Below, one piece after another: positions 1 through 18,784 of a DNA stretch of 64,000 bases. This DNA comes from Hygrophila difformis. Its lineage: Eukaryota > Streptophyta > Magnoliopsida > Lamiales > Acanthaceae. The position numbers were made by a program, and so were the translations under genes. The notes beneath the pieces were generated by a model. That model was not told where the DNA came from. It worked only from the letters and a program-made list of their open reading frames with translations, and made no database searches. The stretch covers positions 57,251,120-57,315,119 of the forward strand of contig JAOANR010000004.1 in the NCBI GenBank assembly GCA_030278955.1. Direction: 5' to 3'. How positions within the stretch are numbered: the stretch's first letter is position 1; each line of letters begins with the position of its first letter.

Positions 1-666
1 ATGACTTTGCACTAGGGGTGCTGTCTGAGAAAATGGAAGTTTATTATGAAAAGGTTTCTAATAACCCTTTTTTAAAATTTTTATTTTTTATCTTACAGTT
101 TGGACTTTAGAATCAAAATGTATAGAGATTTGGACCATGACTAGTCATCTGCATGTAAACAGGCTACATCATCTGCTGAACTGTGCAACCTCTCCCTCCC
201 AACAACCTATTTCCTGAAAGAATTTGTTCTCAAATAATATATTCTTCCTTTTCGACAAGAGTCCTGAAATGGCATGTTTAAAACTGCAGTTGTACTGTTT
301 CTTTTAAATAGTGGATTAAGATGAATCCTATGAATGCTATTTGATTGAGTCAACTGTTGATTAAGTGAAGCAGTTAAATGTGGTATTTCTGATATTTGTG
401 ACGACATTGTAATTCCAAACTTCTTAGCCCAGTTAGTGAAATGAAGTGGGAGTTGGACTTATGATCACGTTTAATGTGTGATATTGTCATATAGATGTGC
501 CCCATATTTTGGATGCAACACATAGAGATTTTAAAACATGCATGTCACATCACACACCTTATTGCAGTGTTACTTCATATTGGAGCTTGTATTTGCTCAT
601 TGTGCTACAAAGATATTTGTAATTCAAAGTTTACAAATTTTGACTTGGTGCAACATCCTTTCCCAG
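1..666 (+). other. probable intron of the AAA ATPase gene
   Basis: No exon of the adjoining FHA/AAA ATPase gene could be placed here. The family normally has a few hundred residues before the first exon seen at 667, so the start of the gene should lie left of the window and this stretch is read as intron. It is AT-rich with short chance ORFs on both strands and no recognisable domain. A small missed exon cannot be excluded. Confidence 0.5.
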
Positions 667-7222
<6,556 letters not shown>

Positions 7223-7686
7223 AGGAGTGGGGCTATTGCTATTCAATAGTAAGCAGTTTGATGTTTAGCCATGGCCACAGTACAATGATCATCGGATGAT
7301 CCGAGAGTCCTGCAGCTTTCAATATGCCTTCATTGGTGTATATCTGTCTGTATATTCTTTCCGAGTACATTAATAAGCCTTCCAGACATTTTTTTCACCT
7401 TTGTGTAAAAATGGTGTCAATTTTAGAGGTGCCGAGAAATGCAACTCTTTTATCATGTGAATTAAGAACAATCTTAGCCATGTGATATAAAATACACAAA
7501 GCTAGTATATGGAAGTTCTAGAGACTGTCGCCTAAAAAGAACTCTCCCAAGATGAGAAAGTATGCCGGTCTACAATAGACTGGGGATTGCAAATTTGCGA
7601 TAATTAATAACATTAACTAAGGACAAATTTCTCTATGGAGCCACTCATGTAAAGAAAATACAGCATAGAGAACATACATTGCAATT
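7223..7686. other. convergent intergenic region
   Basis: This 464-bp stretch separates the 3' ends of the AAA ATPase gene (+) and the SEC15B gene (-). It should hold both 3' UTRs and polyadenylation sites. No coding potential or repeat is seen. Confidence 0.6.
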
Positions 7687-10083
7687 TCAGTTGGCATCTT
7701 TGAGTCTTCTAATGAGTGCATCCAGAGATTTCTTCTTTGGATTTTGTCGAGCTCCTCTTGTTCCGAAAGAACCAAACAGTCTATCAGATTGATCCCTCAA
7801 CTTCTCGGAAATCGCAACAACCTTCCGATGGTCAAGTGCATTGTAGCTCCTCTCCCTTATAACTGCATTCAAGAAGTTCTCAGGATGGCTGCTCAAAAGT
7901 AAGTTCACCATTTGCTTCAACTCGACGAGTCCCGATTTCAATCGATTTGCATCCGTCTCGGAAGAAATAAGAGAAGTTTGATTCTCTGCAAATGATTCCA
8001 ACAGCTTAACATCAGCATCCAGCCCCATTACAGCGTTGACATTGAACCTTTTCACACCCTCCCCGAGTAAGGCCCCAATGATCATCTCCGATATATGACT
8101 GAGAACATCTACCAATACGCGCTTCAGCACCTCATTCGGCAACACCTGCTGTGCAGTTGAAACCAACGTTTCCAGGAAAATAATGACCTCATTTGCATAC
8201 TCGTTTCCCCCCTGTGGAGGTTCATCCGCCATCCAATTCACGTTTTCGATTAATGTCAGGAAACCATCGACCTTCTGCTTGAGCAAGCCCGACAGCATTT
8301 CTTCAGCAGCATCCCGGGCTTTCAGCAGTGGGAACGGTCGCCTTCCCCTCTCCGCGATCCTCAGAGGAATTCCTGAGAGCTGTGCAGCATGACGAAAAAA
8401 GAAATCACAAGCGCGTTCAGAAACTGCCATGTTTGCTGCCATCTGCATTGCTTGGGTAACTCCGTTGATTGAACCATTAACAACTTTCAACAAAGCCCCA
8501 TCCAAGACCTCTATTAAGAGCCTGTCTAAGTACTTCTTAACCACGTCGTAAAAATCAAGCTGCCCACTGTACGACATGAAACTCACTGAATCCTCTATAA
8601 ATGACCTCACAATTCGACAGCAATCAGGGACTGTAGATGAGAATGGGGCGACGTATGGAAATGCAGGCATGATATTCGACGTTTGCAGCTGAAACGAAAG
8701 AATGTTCATTGAATATTCATATTCTTTCTTCATGTACATCGGCTCAAACTTATCTGCAGCCAGAGCCTCTGCGAACTGCTTTCGACAATCTGACAATAGC
8801 AATTCATGATACTTGTCCCTGTGCTTGCTCAACACATCAAGCAGAGCATCAATCGGATAACCAAATCTACGCAAAGTAATGCCAAGCAAACTCACATAAT
8901 CTTTAATCAACAACAAGTGATTAGCAGTCTGCATCCTGGAGAACTGATCCTCCAACACAGAGCACATCTTGCTCACAGCAGTATCCCATAGATTCTCCAC
9001 CTCCATCTTTGATATCAGCCCGCCTCCTGTCCTCAATACGCTATCCTCCACTATGAAAAAGCCTGCAATTTGTGCGAAGAACGTCTGATGAGACTCGAGG
9101 AAAGGAGTCATCGACGAGACCTGGAAATCAGAAGTCAGCTGAAGCTTCCTATTCTCAAAATAATACTGCTTAAATGAATCTTGGAGCCCGAGAGTCCGAT
9201 GTATATGATAAGCCCTGTGCAGGGGCATCAAATCGAACCCAACAATTCCATTCCCACCGTCGGGCACTCCGTTGATCTCATCGTCGTCGTCCTCTTCTTC
9301 CAATGCGTAGGCACAGTCTCTGGTGCTAAGCCGGCTTTGTTCCTCGGCCTGGCGTTGCTTAATCCGAAGGTCTTCTTCTCTTTGGCGAGCTGCGGAGGCT
9401 TGACCGATTGCCAATTGTCCTAAATTCCTGCTCACGGTACGGATCTCCACCATCCAATCCCCAAATTCCTTACTGACTTCCCTCTCAATGTGAGCCCTAA
9501 TCGAGGGGATCTGCTTCTCCAGCATCCTTTTCAGAGTAGACGATGGCGTGTTGTCGAGAAAACCGGTTTCGATCGAATCCAAGCACTTCAGCGCCATGTA
9601 GAAATTGCCCTTGGCGAGATGCGAATTGGCGCGCGAACAGAGCTCCATTAGGCGCAGGCAATCGTTGAGCGCAGTCACAGCGAGGGCGATGTTGGAGCAC
9701 TTGTTTTTGGCCTGAACGAATGAGTCAAGCGACGTGAGGAGAGGACACGCGACGTTCTGAAGCTTAGAGTTGGAGGTGGAGAGGGATGATTTGAGTGAGT
9801 CGACGTCGGAGAGGAGAGATCGGAGATCGTCGACGGCGAGGATGAAGTCCTGATAGTGAGCGCGGCAGACATCTTCGATCTCGTATTCCTTGGATTTGGA
9901 GAAGGATTTGAGGTGGTGAAGTAGGGTTTCGGGCTTGCCGGAGGCGAAGGCTTTGCGGACGAAGGGGGCGAGATCTTCGCCGTTGCAGATGGCGGCGGAG
10001 AGGAGGAGCTGGTCCTGTTTGTCCGGGGGGTCGGTGGAGTCGGCAGCGGGGAGTATTCTCCGGCGAGATCTTGTGGAGTGCAT
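7687..10083 (-). CDS. SEC15B: Exocyst complex component SEC15B
   Basis: Single uninterrupted frame of 798 residues beginning MHSTRSRRRILP and ending in a lysine-rich tail. SEC15 is a subunit of the octameric exocyst, which tethers secretory vesicles to the plasma membrane; SEC15 links the complex to Rab GTPases on the vesicle. Recognition rests on family landmarks: ICNGEDLAPFVRKAF near residue 32, HHLKSF and AHYQDF in the N-terminal helical region, RNLGQLAIGQASAARQREE near 220, an acidic run EEEDDDDE near 265, and the C-terminal Sec15 helical domain (PSHPENFLNA-like segment near 735). Plant SEC15 genes are typically intronless and about 790 residues, as here. The start is the only ATG matching the family N-terminus. 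It is closer to Arabidopsis SEC15B than SEC15A as I recall them; the paralogue assignment is inference. Confidence 0.93.
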   Translation of the reverse strand: MHSTRSRRRILPAADSTDPPDKQDQLLLSAAICNGEDLAPFVRKAFASGKPETLLHHLKSFSKSKEYEIEDVCRAHYQDFILAVDDLRSLLSDVDSLKSSLSTSNSKLQNVACPLLTSLDSFVQAKNKCSNIALAVTALNDCLRLMELCSRANSHLAKGNFYMALKCLDSIETGFLDNTPSSTLKRMLEKQIPSIRAHIEREVSKEFGDWMVEIRTVSRNLGQLAIGQASAARQREEDLRIKQRQAEEQSRLSTRDCAYALEEEDDDDEINGVPDGGNGIVGFDLMPLHRAYHIHRTLGLQDSFKQYYFENRKLQLTSDFQVSSMTPFLESHQTFFAQIAGFFIVEDSVLRTGGGLISKMEVENLWDTAVSKMCSVLEDQFSRMQTANHLLLIKDYVSLLGITLRRFGYPIDALLDVLSKHRDKYHELLLSDCRKQFAEALAADKFEPMYMKKEYEYSMNILSFQLQTSNIMPAFPYVAPFSSTVPDCCRIVRSFIEDSVSFMSYSGQLDFYDVVKKYLDRLLIEVLDGALLKVVNGSINGVTQAMQMAANMAVSERACDFFFRHAAQLSGIPLRIAERGRRPFPLLKARDAAEEMLSGLLKQKVDGFLTLIENVNWMADEPPQGGNEYANEVIIFLETLVSTAQQVLPNEVLKRVLVDVLSHISEMIIGALLGEGVKRFNVNAVMGLDADVKLLESFAENQTSLISSETDANRLKSGLVELKQMVNLLLSSHPENFLNAVIRERSYNALDHRKVVAISEKLRDQSDRLFGSFGTRGARQNPKKKSLDALIRRLKDAN

Positions 10084-10838
10084 GGTGGATGGGGGTGGTG
10101 GTGGTGGTGGTTTTGAAAATTGGGACAGCAGAAGAGTATGTAGATTGTAGACTGTAGAGTACTAGAATAGAAATGTAGAACGTGGTCACGGGTCACGGGT
10201 CACTGTTCACTGGTCACAGTCCAATCTACAGTACTTACCACTATATGCGAAGTACTCCACCACTTTTCCTTAGAAAACTAAAAATAACACGTTGCTTATA
10301 AAAATGAAAAATAAAAATGGCAAACCACGTCCAAATGCCTACCCAAATCCCATACCCCTTCAAATTCAATTATCACTCGAAATGCTAAAAAATTATTATT
10401 GAACTTGCACCACTATTAGTAGTTTTTTATTCTTAAAAATTACATATAATATTATTTATATAAGATAACATTATATCAGGATTAATACCATACGTGAGTT
10501 GCGCAAAAAAAAAAAAATACCATACGTGATGCGACTATTTTTCTGGCTTGATTCTGAAAGTAGGTGAGCTCTGCCGCCTTCAAGAGCTTTATTACACAAC
10601 GATTAACATTTTTTTTTTTTTATCACAACCTAGAGAATAATACAACTTTTATAGGCCTTTTAATCCTTTGAATTTGCCCAAATAACCTTTTTTTTATCCT
10701 TTGAATTTTCTGCCCAGCTTCATCCAACTTTTTTTATTTTCTGCCCAAATCAAGCATGACTTGTTGATCCTTTGAATTTGCAATACAACTTTTATAGGCC
10801 TTTTAATTATGTTAAAAACTGAATTTCACACTTTTTTA
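10084..10838. other. SEC15B upstream region
   Basis: 5' flank of the SEC15B gene (minus strand). A GGT-rich run lies just upstream of the start codon (10086-10112). Further out it is AT-rich, with two copies of AATACAACTTTTATAGGCC about 140 bp apart (near 10639 and 10780) and several TCCTTTGAATTTG repeats, which suggests a degraded short repeat. No gene is seen. Confidence 0.5.
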
Positions 10839-10846
10839 GTCTTTAG

Positions 10847-11478
10847 TAGAGGTGGAAATAGGCTAGGCCGGGCTAGGCTTAGGCTTGTACGGCCTAGGCC
10901 TACTTCGATTTTATACGGCCTGGGCCTGGCCTATTACCTGCGATAGGCCTATTTTATAAGCCCGAGCCTGGCCTATTTATTTAAATAGGCCGGGTTTTAA
11001 GCCTTCTAACAGCCTGATTAAGCATATTTTAAAATTAAGTTAGATTTTTTTTAAATATGTCCGAATATAATTATAAAGTTGTAACACATAAATTTGTGCA
11101 CTTAAGCAATACTTTATCCACAGTTATTTACATACTGGAGAAAATCTTTATATATTTTAAAAAATATGTAAGATCAAACTAATAATTATTTGCTTCTCGA
11201 AAAAAACTAATAATTATAAATATACTTTCTCTGTATTCATGAATCTGCAACGTATACTCTGTGCAATAAATATAAATATACTAATAATAATCATAAATAG
11301 GCCGGCCTGGTAGGCCTAATAGGCTCTTTATAAAGCCTTGACCTGAGCCTATTTAGCTAAAAAGACTTTTAAAATGGCCTGAGCCTGGCCTATTTACGAA
11401 AAAAGCCTGGCCTGGTCTGGCCTTACGTAGGCTAGGCCATAGGCCCCTGTCGGGTAGCCTGGCCTACTTCCACCCCTA
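10847..11478. mobile_element. non-autonomous hAT-type transposon
   Basis: The termini are inverted repeats: TAGAGGTGGAAATAGGC on the left, and the right end reads TAGGGGTGGAAGTAGGC when reversed. They are flanked by a perfect 8-bp duplication GTCTTTAG (10839-10846 and 11479-11486), the size typical of hAT insertions. The element is 632 bp and has no open frame. Both subterminal regions carry many copies of GGCCT and GGCCTA in both orientations, as expected for hAT transposase-binding repeats. Confidence 0.9.
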
Positions 11479-11486
11479 GTCTTTAG

Positions 11487-12005
11487 TTAGACTCAAATCT
11501 TCTTTCCATATCCTATTAGTCAGTCAAACCACTATCCACACCACACATCCAAATTAGTCAAACAAATGCCTTCTTATTTGTTGTATTTTCTATAAATATA
11601 GTACTTATAGAACATAAATTGCAGATTTGGAAAACAATCATAAACTAGCTGTGAAGCTGATGAATGGAAGGATATAAAGGACTGGAGCCCAGAGCACACA
11701 TCCCATGCCCGGCCGTTTATTTCATTGTCTGAAGTCGTTGGAAGAATCCAGCATCCACCCCACCCCTGTTACAACTGGGACTTCACAGGCCTAGTTGTTT
11801 GTTTAGCCTTCAAAAAATAAATAAACAATGCTAAGTTATACCAAAACTTAAAACAACAATGAAGCAAACGAGGAATTGGATGGTCGCGACTAACGAATGG
11901 GAGAGACCAAAAAGTCACAGAAGTTGTAGTAAAGAACAATATTAGCAAGTGTGAGAACCTGGTGAAGGGTCCTTCAAAAGGCAACCATCAAAGTGTCACA
12001 AGTTG
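11487..12005. other. 3' flank of the multifunctional-protein gene
   Basis: AT-rich sequence downstream of the minus-strand gene ending at 12006. The part at about 11925-11985 is similar to 49600-49659, next to the CACTA element, so a piece of this flank was duplicated elsewhere in the window. No coding sequence is evident. Confidence 0.45.
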
Positions 12006-15000
12006 TTACTTGTAATAATCTTTAGCACTCACCAGTGATGTCTTGTTTGCAGAATGCTCCAATATATAATTGCAAGGCCTAAAGAACTCCCCATATTCCA
12101 CTGACCATTTCTCCAATCTCGAATGTATATAACTGGAATCTAATGAATCGGACCAGTACACGATTCCTCCCCTGCAGGGTTGGGTTTTGCATCTGAGCTT
12201 TGTCTCACCAGTTACAGATGGAAAAATGGAAGGAAGAAAAGAATCATCAGATCATTCGTTTACCTGTATGTTGGGAATCCCATTCCCAAGACAGACGCAA
12301 CATCAAGATCAGATGACCTTATGATGATGTCCTCAGAAAGTATTTGGCATACTTCATTTAACACAGGAAACAGGACCATCTCAGCCATCTCGACATCAGA
12401 CAGTTTCGTTAGCTGCAGCCATCAGAGAAGCGCATAACTGACATAAGCTGGTTACAGTGAGAAACTTTACAGATCACACACATACACACATACACACACA
12501 AGGACCAACCTTCCAATTAACGTTCACATTGGACACATTCCTAGCTTTCTCAATATGCTTCTGTAGCTCAGGATCTGGGAGACAAGATTTGTATATACCT
12601 TTACCGTCATTGTAACAAACATTGTACCAAAAGTAAAAACAGATCGTACAGACACACAATCTCACACACACAAAAAAAAAAAAGTAGATGAAGTGGATAA
12701 ATTACCATCATGGCCATTTTGCCATAGGAATGACATCAATTTAGTCTTGTAGGGTCGGTCTGGAAGATTCTCAGCAACACTTTTACTAATAATTGCAACA
12801 GCTTGAAATCCAATCATATCTATCAATCTGCACTAATTTCATCAGCAGTGGACAAATATTGACATAAATGTAGAATTCCAATTAAATGGGCATGCATTTC
12901 ACATTTATCTGCTCAATATAATAAACAAAGCTTCAGAATGGGAACTATGGCATAGCCTAAGATATACTTCCTTTTTCTTTTCTTTTAAAATTTTAGAGAT
13001 GACTATGCTCCACAAAATCATGGTATCAAACACCAGTTATCAGGTGTGAAAACCAAACTTCTTTGTTCATCAATACACAGCATACCTAAAAGGACCCATT
13101 TGCATCCCAAAACTTTTAAGAGCCCGATCAATCTGATTAGCATCCACACCACATTCTGTGAGTAGTATTGCTGCGTGCAAATATGTAACAAGCATTCTGT
13201 TCACCGCACTTCCCTTGTAGTCACTAACTAGAATAGGAGTCTTCCTAACCTTTCTTCCAAATTCTATCAAATCAACAATTACTTGAGGTGATGTACTCTT
13301 CATATGAATTATTTCCATAAGAGGCATAGCAGGAGAAGGGCTGCAACCAAATGATGAGGAAGAAAAAGAATTCAAAACAAACTCATGAAGTGAAAAGTTC
13401 TCCCTAATTCTTCAAATTACCAGAAAAAGTGGACTTGAGCTATTCGATCTTTGGATTTGGTTTTTTCTCCAACCAATTTTAAACTGAATGTTGAGCTAGT
13501 GCTGGAAAAAATGCAGCGCGGGTTACAAACATTCTCAAGATTTGCAAATAGTTGTTGCTTCAATGACAAATCTTCAGATTCAGCCTGGCCAAGTTATGGA
13601 TCAACAGGAGAAGATTAATTTTCAGAATCCATTTTGGGATCTTTGCATCAACTTCCAAACAGGAGTGAGAGACAAATTACTAAAGAAAGTTCCTTTAAAT
13701 TTTATGCTTATATGTTGTATCACCAATCTGCTTGCTTATTCAACACATTAAACATAAAATGTAATAAGTAGAGGTGAGAACAAGACGAAAAAATGATGCT
13801 GGAAAACCTTCAAAATTACCTCTATAACTAAATCAACTTCTTTGAAGTTGTCATAATCAAGAGTGCCCTTCAAAAGAGAGAAGGCCTTTCCAAGATCATT
13901 TTGAGTTGCCTTTCCATTCTTGACATAATTTGTCAAATTTCCTGTGATGGAAAAACAATAGCCTCAAAGCATTGATCCTTCTCACAGAAATAAGTTCAGA
14001 AATAGTGAAGGCATACCTTTAATTCTGTTCATTTCATTTAACAGATGCTTCTCGTTCTTCTCTTTCAGTATGACTCGATAATTCCTAAGAACTAGAATTG
14101 TTGCTATTTCAGAGCTCATTAATCCACCGGAAATAACAGCAACATTAACTATTTTTCTTGGCAGCAAGTTCATCTCAGAAATTCCAGGAACCTGATACGC
14201 AATAGCAAATGATGCAAGGAGAGACGGAATGGAAGAGAACAGATGCTTCAGTATATATCTAATCTATAGTCTAGAATAAAGGGGCAATAAGATGGTGAGG
14301 AGCATCAAATTGATAACTCCGTCTGCAAACAAGACAAAACTAAATGGAAAGTGTTTCATGGTCTCAAATTATAGGGCCACAGCAAATATCATCTATTTAA
14401 TTTTTCAGAGAAATTATAGAATTTTAGTTTTAGAGAAATAGATTTAACCAACTACCATTGCATCTATTATCTAGTTGTGATGTCATCAGTAACACTGGAC
14501 TTGTTTTCTGACTAGGTTCTGTAAATCACACTTGAATTTGTAATGAATTATGGGCCCGAGAAAAAAAAATCACAGTTGCAGAACCTTTGCAATTTGACGT
14601 TGAGCAAAAAATATGTGGACCAGACTCCGGCATGTACTAGATTGTCGAAGTTCATGGAGAGCTTCTGCTTCCTGTCAGTATTAAGGAAATAATACAGCAT
14701 CCATCGGACTTCATCACCAGAAGAAAATATTGAGGCATGTCATACCTTCCATAATGCATTACGAGGATCTAAGACAATGCCCTCTTCAATGACATCAATG
14801 CACACTAATGGGTGCATCACATTTGGATTTTTTCTTTGGATTTCAAGTCGTGCTGAATTGAGTATGTTCTTAGCTTCTTCAACAGATACTAATTTCTCAG
14901 TTTTGAAAAGACTGATTACCCAGGGTCTTCTACCCTCTGCAATTTCGAAAGCCCATTGCTGAGCCACTTCAAGTAGCTTATCCGCAGGAACTAAGGCATC

Positions 15001-17760
15001 CACGAGAGACAAACGTCGAGCCTCCTCCCCCTTTACTGGCTTTGACATCTGATGGAGCAAAAAAAAGGAGGGTTTTAAGATGTCAGGGTAAGAATTGGAA
15101 GAGAAGAAACACAAAATCTCATACCAATATCATTTCAAGAGCTTTAGGAAGGCCCACAAGCCTTGGAAGCCTCTGAGTCCCTGGAGGAAATTGAAATACA
15201 ATATCAATAATGAAGCAAATATATCTGATCAGCTGTAAACAGATGACTGTGTAAAAAGTGTTTAGTTGAATTCAATCTTTTAATTTGAGAAACATATTGT
15301 GGAATTAACTACAAACGTAAGGGTTAGTTAACTTTCCTGTCCCTTGCCTGCTTTGCCATCATAGTGAAGATTAACAAAATTCATTCATTTCCCTTTGATC
15401 GATATTTTTTACTAACAGAACTCACAAGCACGTTCCCCCAGCCATTAATTGCCACTCATCATCACTTTCAACAATTGGAATGTTCTATGTGAACCATTGA
15501 GTCATTGTACAAGCATTTAAAATATTTCCACCAACCAATGTGAAATATCGTATCTTACTCTCGTACCAGAGAAAGCAAGGGCATAAAACCAACTGGATGT
15601 ATGCTAAACACAAAAGTGATTGATATATGGCAAACATAAAACATCTGTTGGGTAGGGAATACTAATTGCACAAGGGAAACATGAAAAATAAAAGTCACCT
15701 CTATGTTATTGTTTCCAATTATTTCATAAAGAAACGTACAATTGCTGCTCCTCCACAGTCCACATATTGCATTACGGAACCCTCTTAAAAAGAAAACTTA
15801 ATATACTTCAATTACAGAAGAACTAAGCAGTGTCAAAATTTTTTTGAAGGAAATGGTAAAATTTTTTCTCCAGTCATACAGAAGAAAATGAACAATTTGG
15901 AACAATATTTATGAAGCATAAGAAAGATAGCCTTTTTTTTTTCTTTTCCATTTTGACAGATAGGCATGGCACGTTTGTACACAATTAGCTACAATTTTAT
16001 CTCTATTGCATCAGCAAGTATTAGGTAAGACAAAAGTTTTTTCCAAAATGTGGATCCAAATTATTAAGCAAAGCAAATGCAGCAGTACCCCCAAGTCCTG
16101 GAAGAATTCCATACTGAAGTTCAGTAAGACCAAGTTGTGCAGAGGAAGTTGAGATGCGAGCGTGGCATGCCTGAAAGAGAAAAAACAATAAATCAGGATC
16201 AAGCAAAATAGACCTGAATAAAAAGAATCCCTAAAAAATACAAGTAATAACAAAAAGAAAAAGAGTTATAGAAAAGTGTAACGATCGTTACAAGAGCAAT
16301 TTCCAGTCCCCCACCAAATGCAGGTCCATCAATAGCTGCTACGAAAGGCTTTTTTGCAGCTGCAGTGGAAAAAACTAATGATTTCAAGGGCAAAACAAAA
16401 GATCCTCCAACAAAGTAGAAGCCAGCAGAGATAAATACCTTCCAAAGTATCAGTGATAAACCCAATTGACATAAATCCGAGCTCCATTTTTGCTATTACG
16501 GACGCAAAACTCTTAGAACTTGGTAAACTTTTAAAGTATTCCCATAGAAGAGACGATACATATATTGCCAATCTTACTCATTTTCCTTTGACTGCCCCCA
16601 AAGGCTGTCACATCAAATCCAGCAGAAAACTTTCCATTTAAACCTGTTTGGTTAAAAAGTGTATTAGACTCATCGTGACACTATCTTCCAGAAAGCAACA
16701 AGAAACCTGAAGTCTTACCAGTAATCACAATGGCTTTCACATCATTTCTTGATACAGCTCTTTCAATAGTCTCTTTCAAGCTCAACATCACTACAGAATG
16801 ACAATGTTATAAACGTTGGAGAACATGGAGAGAGCTGTAATGAGAATTATGTGAGATGGGGAAATTGTGGAGTAAAGGCAGAGCCTGTCAGAAGGATTGT
16901 CCCACTCAATTAACCAACATTAATTATGGCAAAAGTGAATGTTAACTGGAAATTTACGAAGAAAATTCAGTCAGGCTTATCTGTCCTGTTTAAGATTCCA
17001 TGTTATGAACCATATCCATGACAAAAACACCTGGAAACAACCATGCTTAACAGGTTCCTATGTATTCCCAGCCAAAGAAGAACCAAAAATGAACATTACT
17101 ATTCCTTTATTTTGAATTACTTCGGATATGATTCTCCGTGCTTTGTAACAACTAGAATCGTGAAATAAGTGCATTATTGTCGAGATAACAAAATTCATCT
17201 AATATATTTGAAAAGGTTCTCAGTCTGTAGCAATCATCTGCATTCTGTCTAAATTAAACCACAATTCAGGGTCACTAATTACTGCTTTGTAACTCATATG
17301 ATGATCTGTATTAAACCCCAATTAACAAAGGAAAAACACATAATTAGCTCAAATCAATTGAATTTGAACACGAAACAAACGGGGTGATCAACACGTTTCT
17401 TCAAGCAAACGAAGCATCCATGATTAAAAACAACGGAAACACGAAGGAGCAACATGCCCGTATTCATCGGAACATTAATTTCAGACAATCCGGAACTTCT
17501 GGTCCTAAACAATTAATATATACTATTTAAGTTAAATTAATCTTTAAGCATGACACTGAACATCACGGAGCAGACAGTTGCTTCTCAATCTCTCGGCCTC
17601 TCTAACATGTCTAAAAACAGTCAAATTAAGCAAGCAAACGAATAATATGGGGATTAGAGTAAAAGATACCGTCGACAGATAGCAGATTGAGAGGTGGATT
17701 GTTGATTCTGACGACGGCTACTCCATGTTCTCCGACTTCCAGCGCGGTTTTCTGGCGCAT
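12006..17760 (-). CDS. Divergent peroxisomal multifunctional protein (MFP2/AIM1-like)
   Basis: Seventeen exons with matching phases: 17760-17670, 16790-16719, 16643-16578, 16492-16439, 16359-16292, 16170-16089, 15180-15125, 15048-14746, 14671-14585, 14191-14017, 13941-13820, 13584-13421, 13340-13086, 12827-12706, 12598-12510, 12412-12264 and 12171-12006. The product is 706 residues against about 720-725 for plant MFP2 and AIM1. These proteins combine enoyl-CoA hydratase and L-3-hydroxyacyl-CoA dehydrogenase in fatty acid beta-oxidation. The hydratase part keeps AAIDGPAFGGGLEIALACH and the second Glu in QLGLTELQYG. The dehydrogenase part keeps His in VHFF, Glu in PLMEI and Asn in AVNRM, but the NAD-binding GxGxxG motif reads SGGLMSS, and the usual ATNTSTIDL segment reads SSTSSTFSL. 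The C-terminus is KDYYK, not a recognisable PTS1. The frame is open, so it may be a neofunctionalised copy or a pseudogene in its first stages. Confidence 0.8.
12471..12500. repeat. CA-rich microsatellite
   Basis: Imperfect (CA)n tract with CATACA interruptions in the intron between the last coding exons of the multifunctional-protein gene, 10 bp from a splice donor (12509). A second CA/A-rich patch lies at 12654-12682. Confidence 0.7.
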
Positions 17761-18490
17761 GTTGATGTTGCGGCGTATGTAGAGTTTCAGAGCTGATGTT
17801 TGTGGACAGTCTGGCGGTCCTACTGGCTACTCCTAGATATTCCTCCTTTTGGGACCTGGACCTTTGTCATTTGCCTAATTAGAATTTGTGAAATTACGAG
17901 TTTAAAATAAAATATAAGTAATTTATTTTTGTTTCATATGGAGAGAAATGTAGATTGTGATTGTGTAAAATAACTTGGCCAAAATTGTCAAGTTTCTAAT
18001 TTTTATTTATTTTTTGTTAAACATGTCAAGTTTCTAATTTTCAATTTGGTTGGGTTGATTTTTCTTTTCTTTTTCTTTTTCTTTTTTTTTTAAATGTAGA
18101 TGTAGAAATGATAAAAAAAATAAAAATGAGACTCTTCATTTCACGTTATTTAGTTTTAATTAAGCTAGAATACCCTATCCTTTTTTTAGGTGAATAATTC
18201 CCTATCCTTTAAAACAAACAAAACAATTGATGAGATTTTTTCAGTAAATATAAGAGTACAACTCAGCTATTTTTTAAAAAAATTATATACTTAAAACAAT
18301 ATTGAGTCAAAGTTGAACAATTGAACAATGAACAATATAAAAAAATTAAAAATAACATTTATGTTGGGACGAATATTGTATAAATTATTAGAATTAGAAA
18401 TACTTTGTACTTTAAATACAAAATTAGTTTAATAGTTCAAATTGGTGTATTTCTACCCAAAAAAATTTGTGTTCAATTTTGCTAAAATCA
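17761..18490. other. upstream region of the multifunctional-protein gene
   Basis: 5' flank of the minus-strand gene. The first 60 bp should be 5' UTR. The rest is AT-rich with poly-T and poly-A runs and no recognisable gene or repeat end. Confidence 0.45.
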
Positions 18491-18784
18491 TACTCCGTTT
18501 GTCCAATTTTAAATGTTAAGAAATTTTTGAACACGGAGGTCAATGTATCTTTTCAACCGTTAATGTCAATGTATCTTTTTGACCGTTAATACATTGAAAT
18601 ATATAGAAGTAAAAATAAATAAATATATATATATATACACCTAAAACTATGCAAAAATACGAATCCAATAATATTTCACTTGACTATTTTTTCTTATATA
18701 ACTATAATAAAATTTAGGTAAAACATGCATAATGAACAATGTAAAAAGTCCAAATGGGACATTACAATTGGTATGGAGGGAGTA
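18491..18784. mobile_element. Stowaway-like MITE
   Basis: The left end is TACTCCGTTTGTCC and the right end is GGAGGGAGTA, inverted and close to the plant Stowaway consensus (TACTCCCTCCGT). The ends coincide with TA, the target of Tc1/mariner elements. It is 294 bp, AT-rich and non-coding, and lies immediately left of the Helitron. Confidence 0.7.

Noticed and set aside
9675..10196. Minus-strand proline-rich frame of 173 residues overlapping the start of SEC15B
   Set aside because: It is a shifted frame of the SEC15B first exon and its GGT-rich leader; the SEC15B frame has family identity and this one has none.
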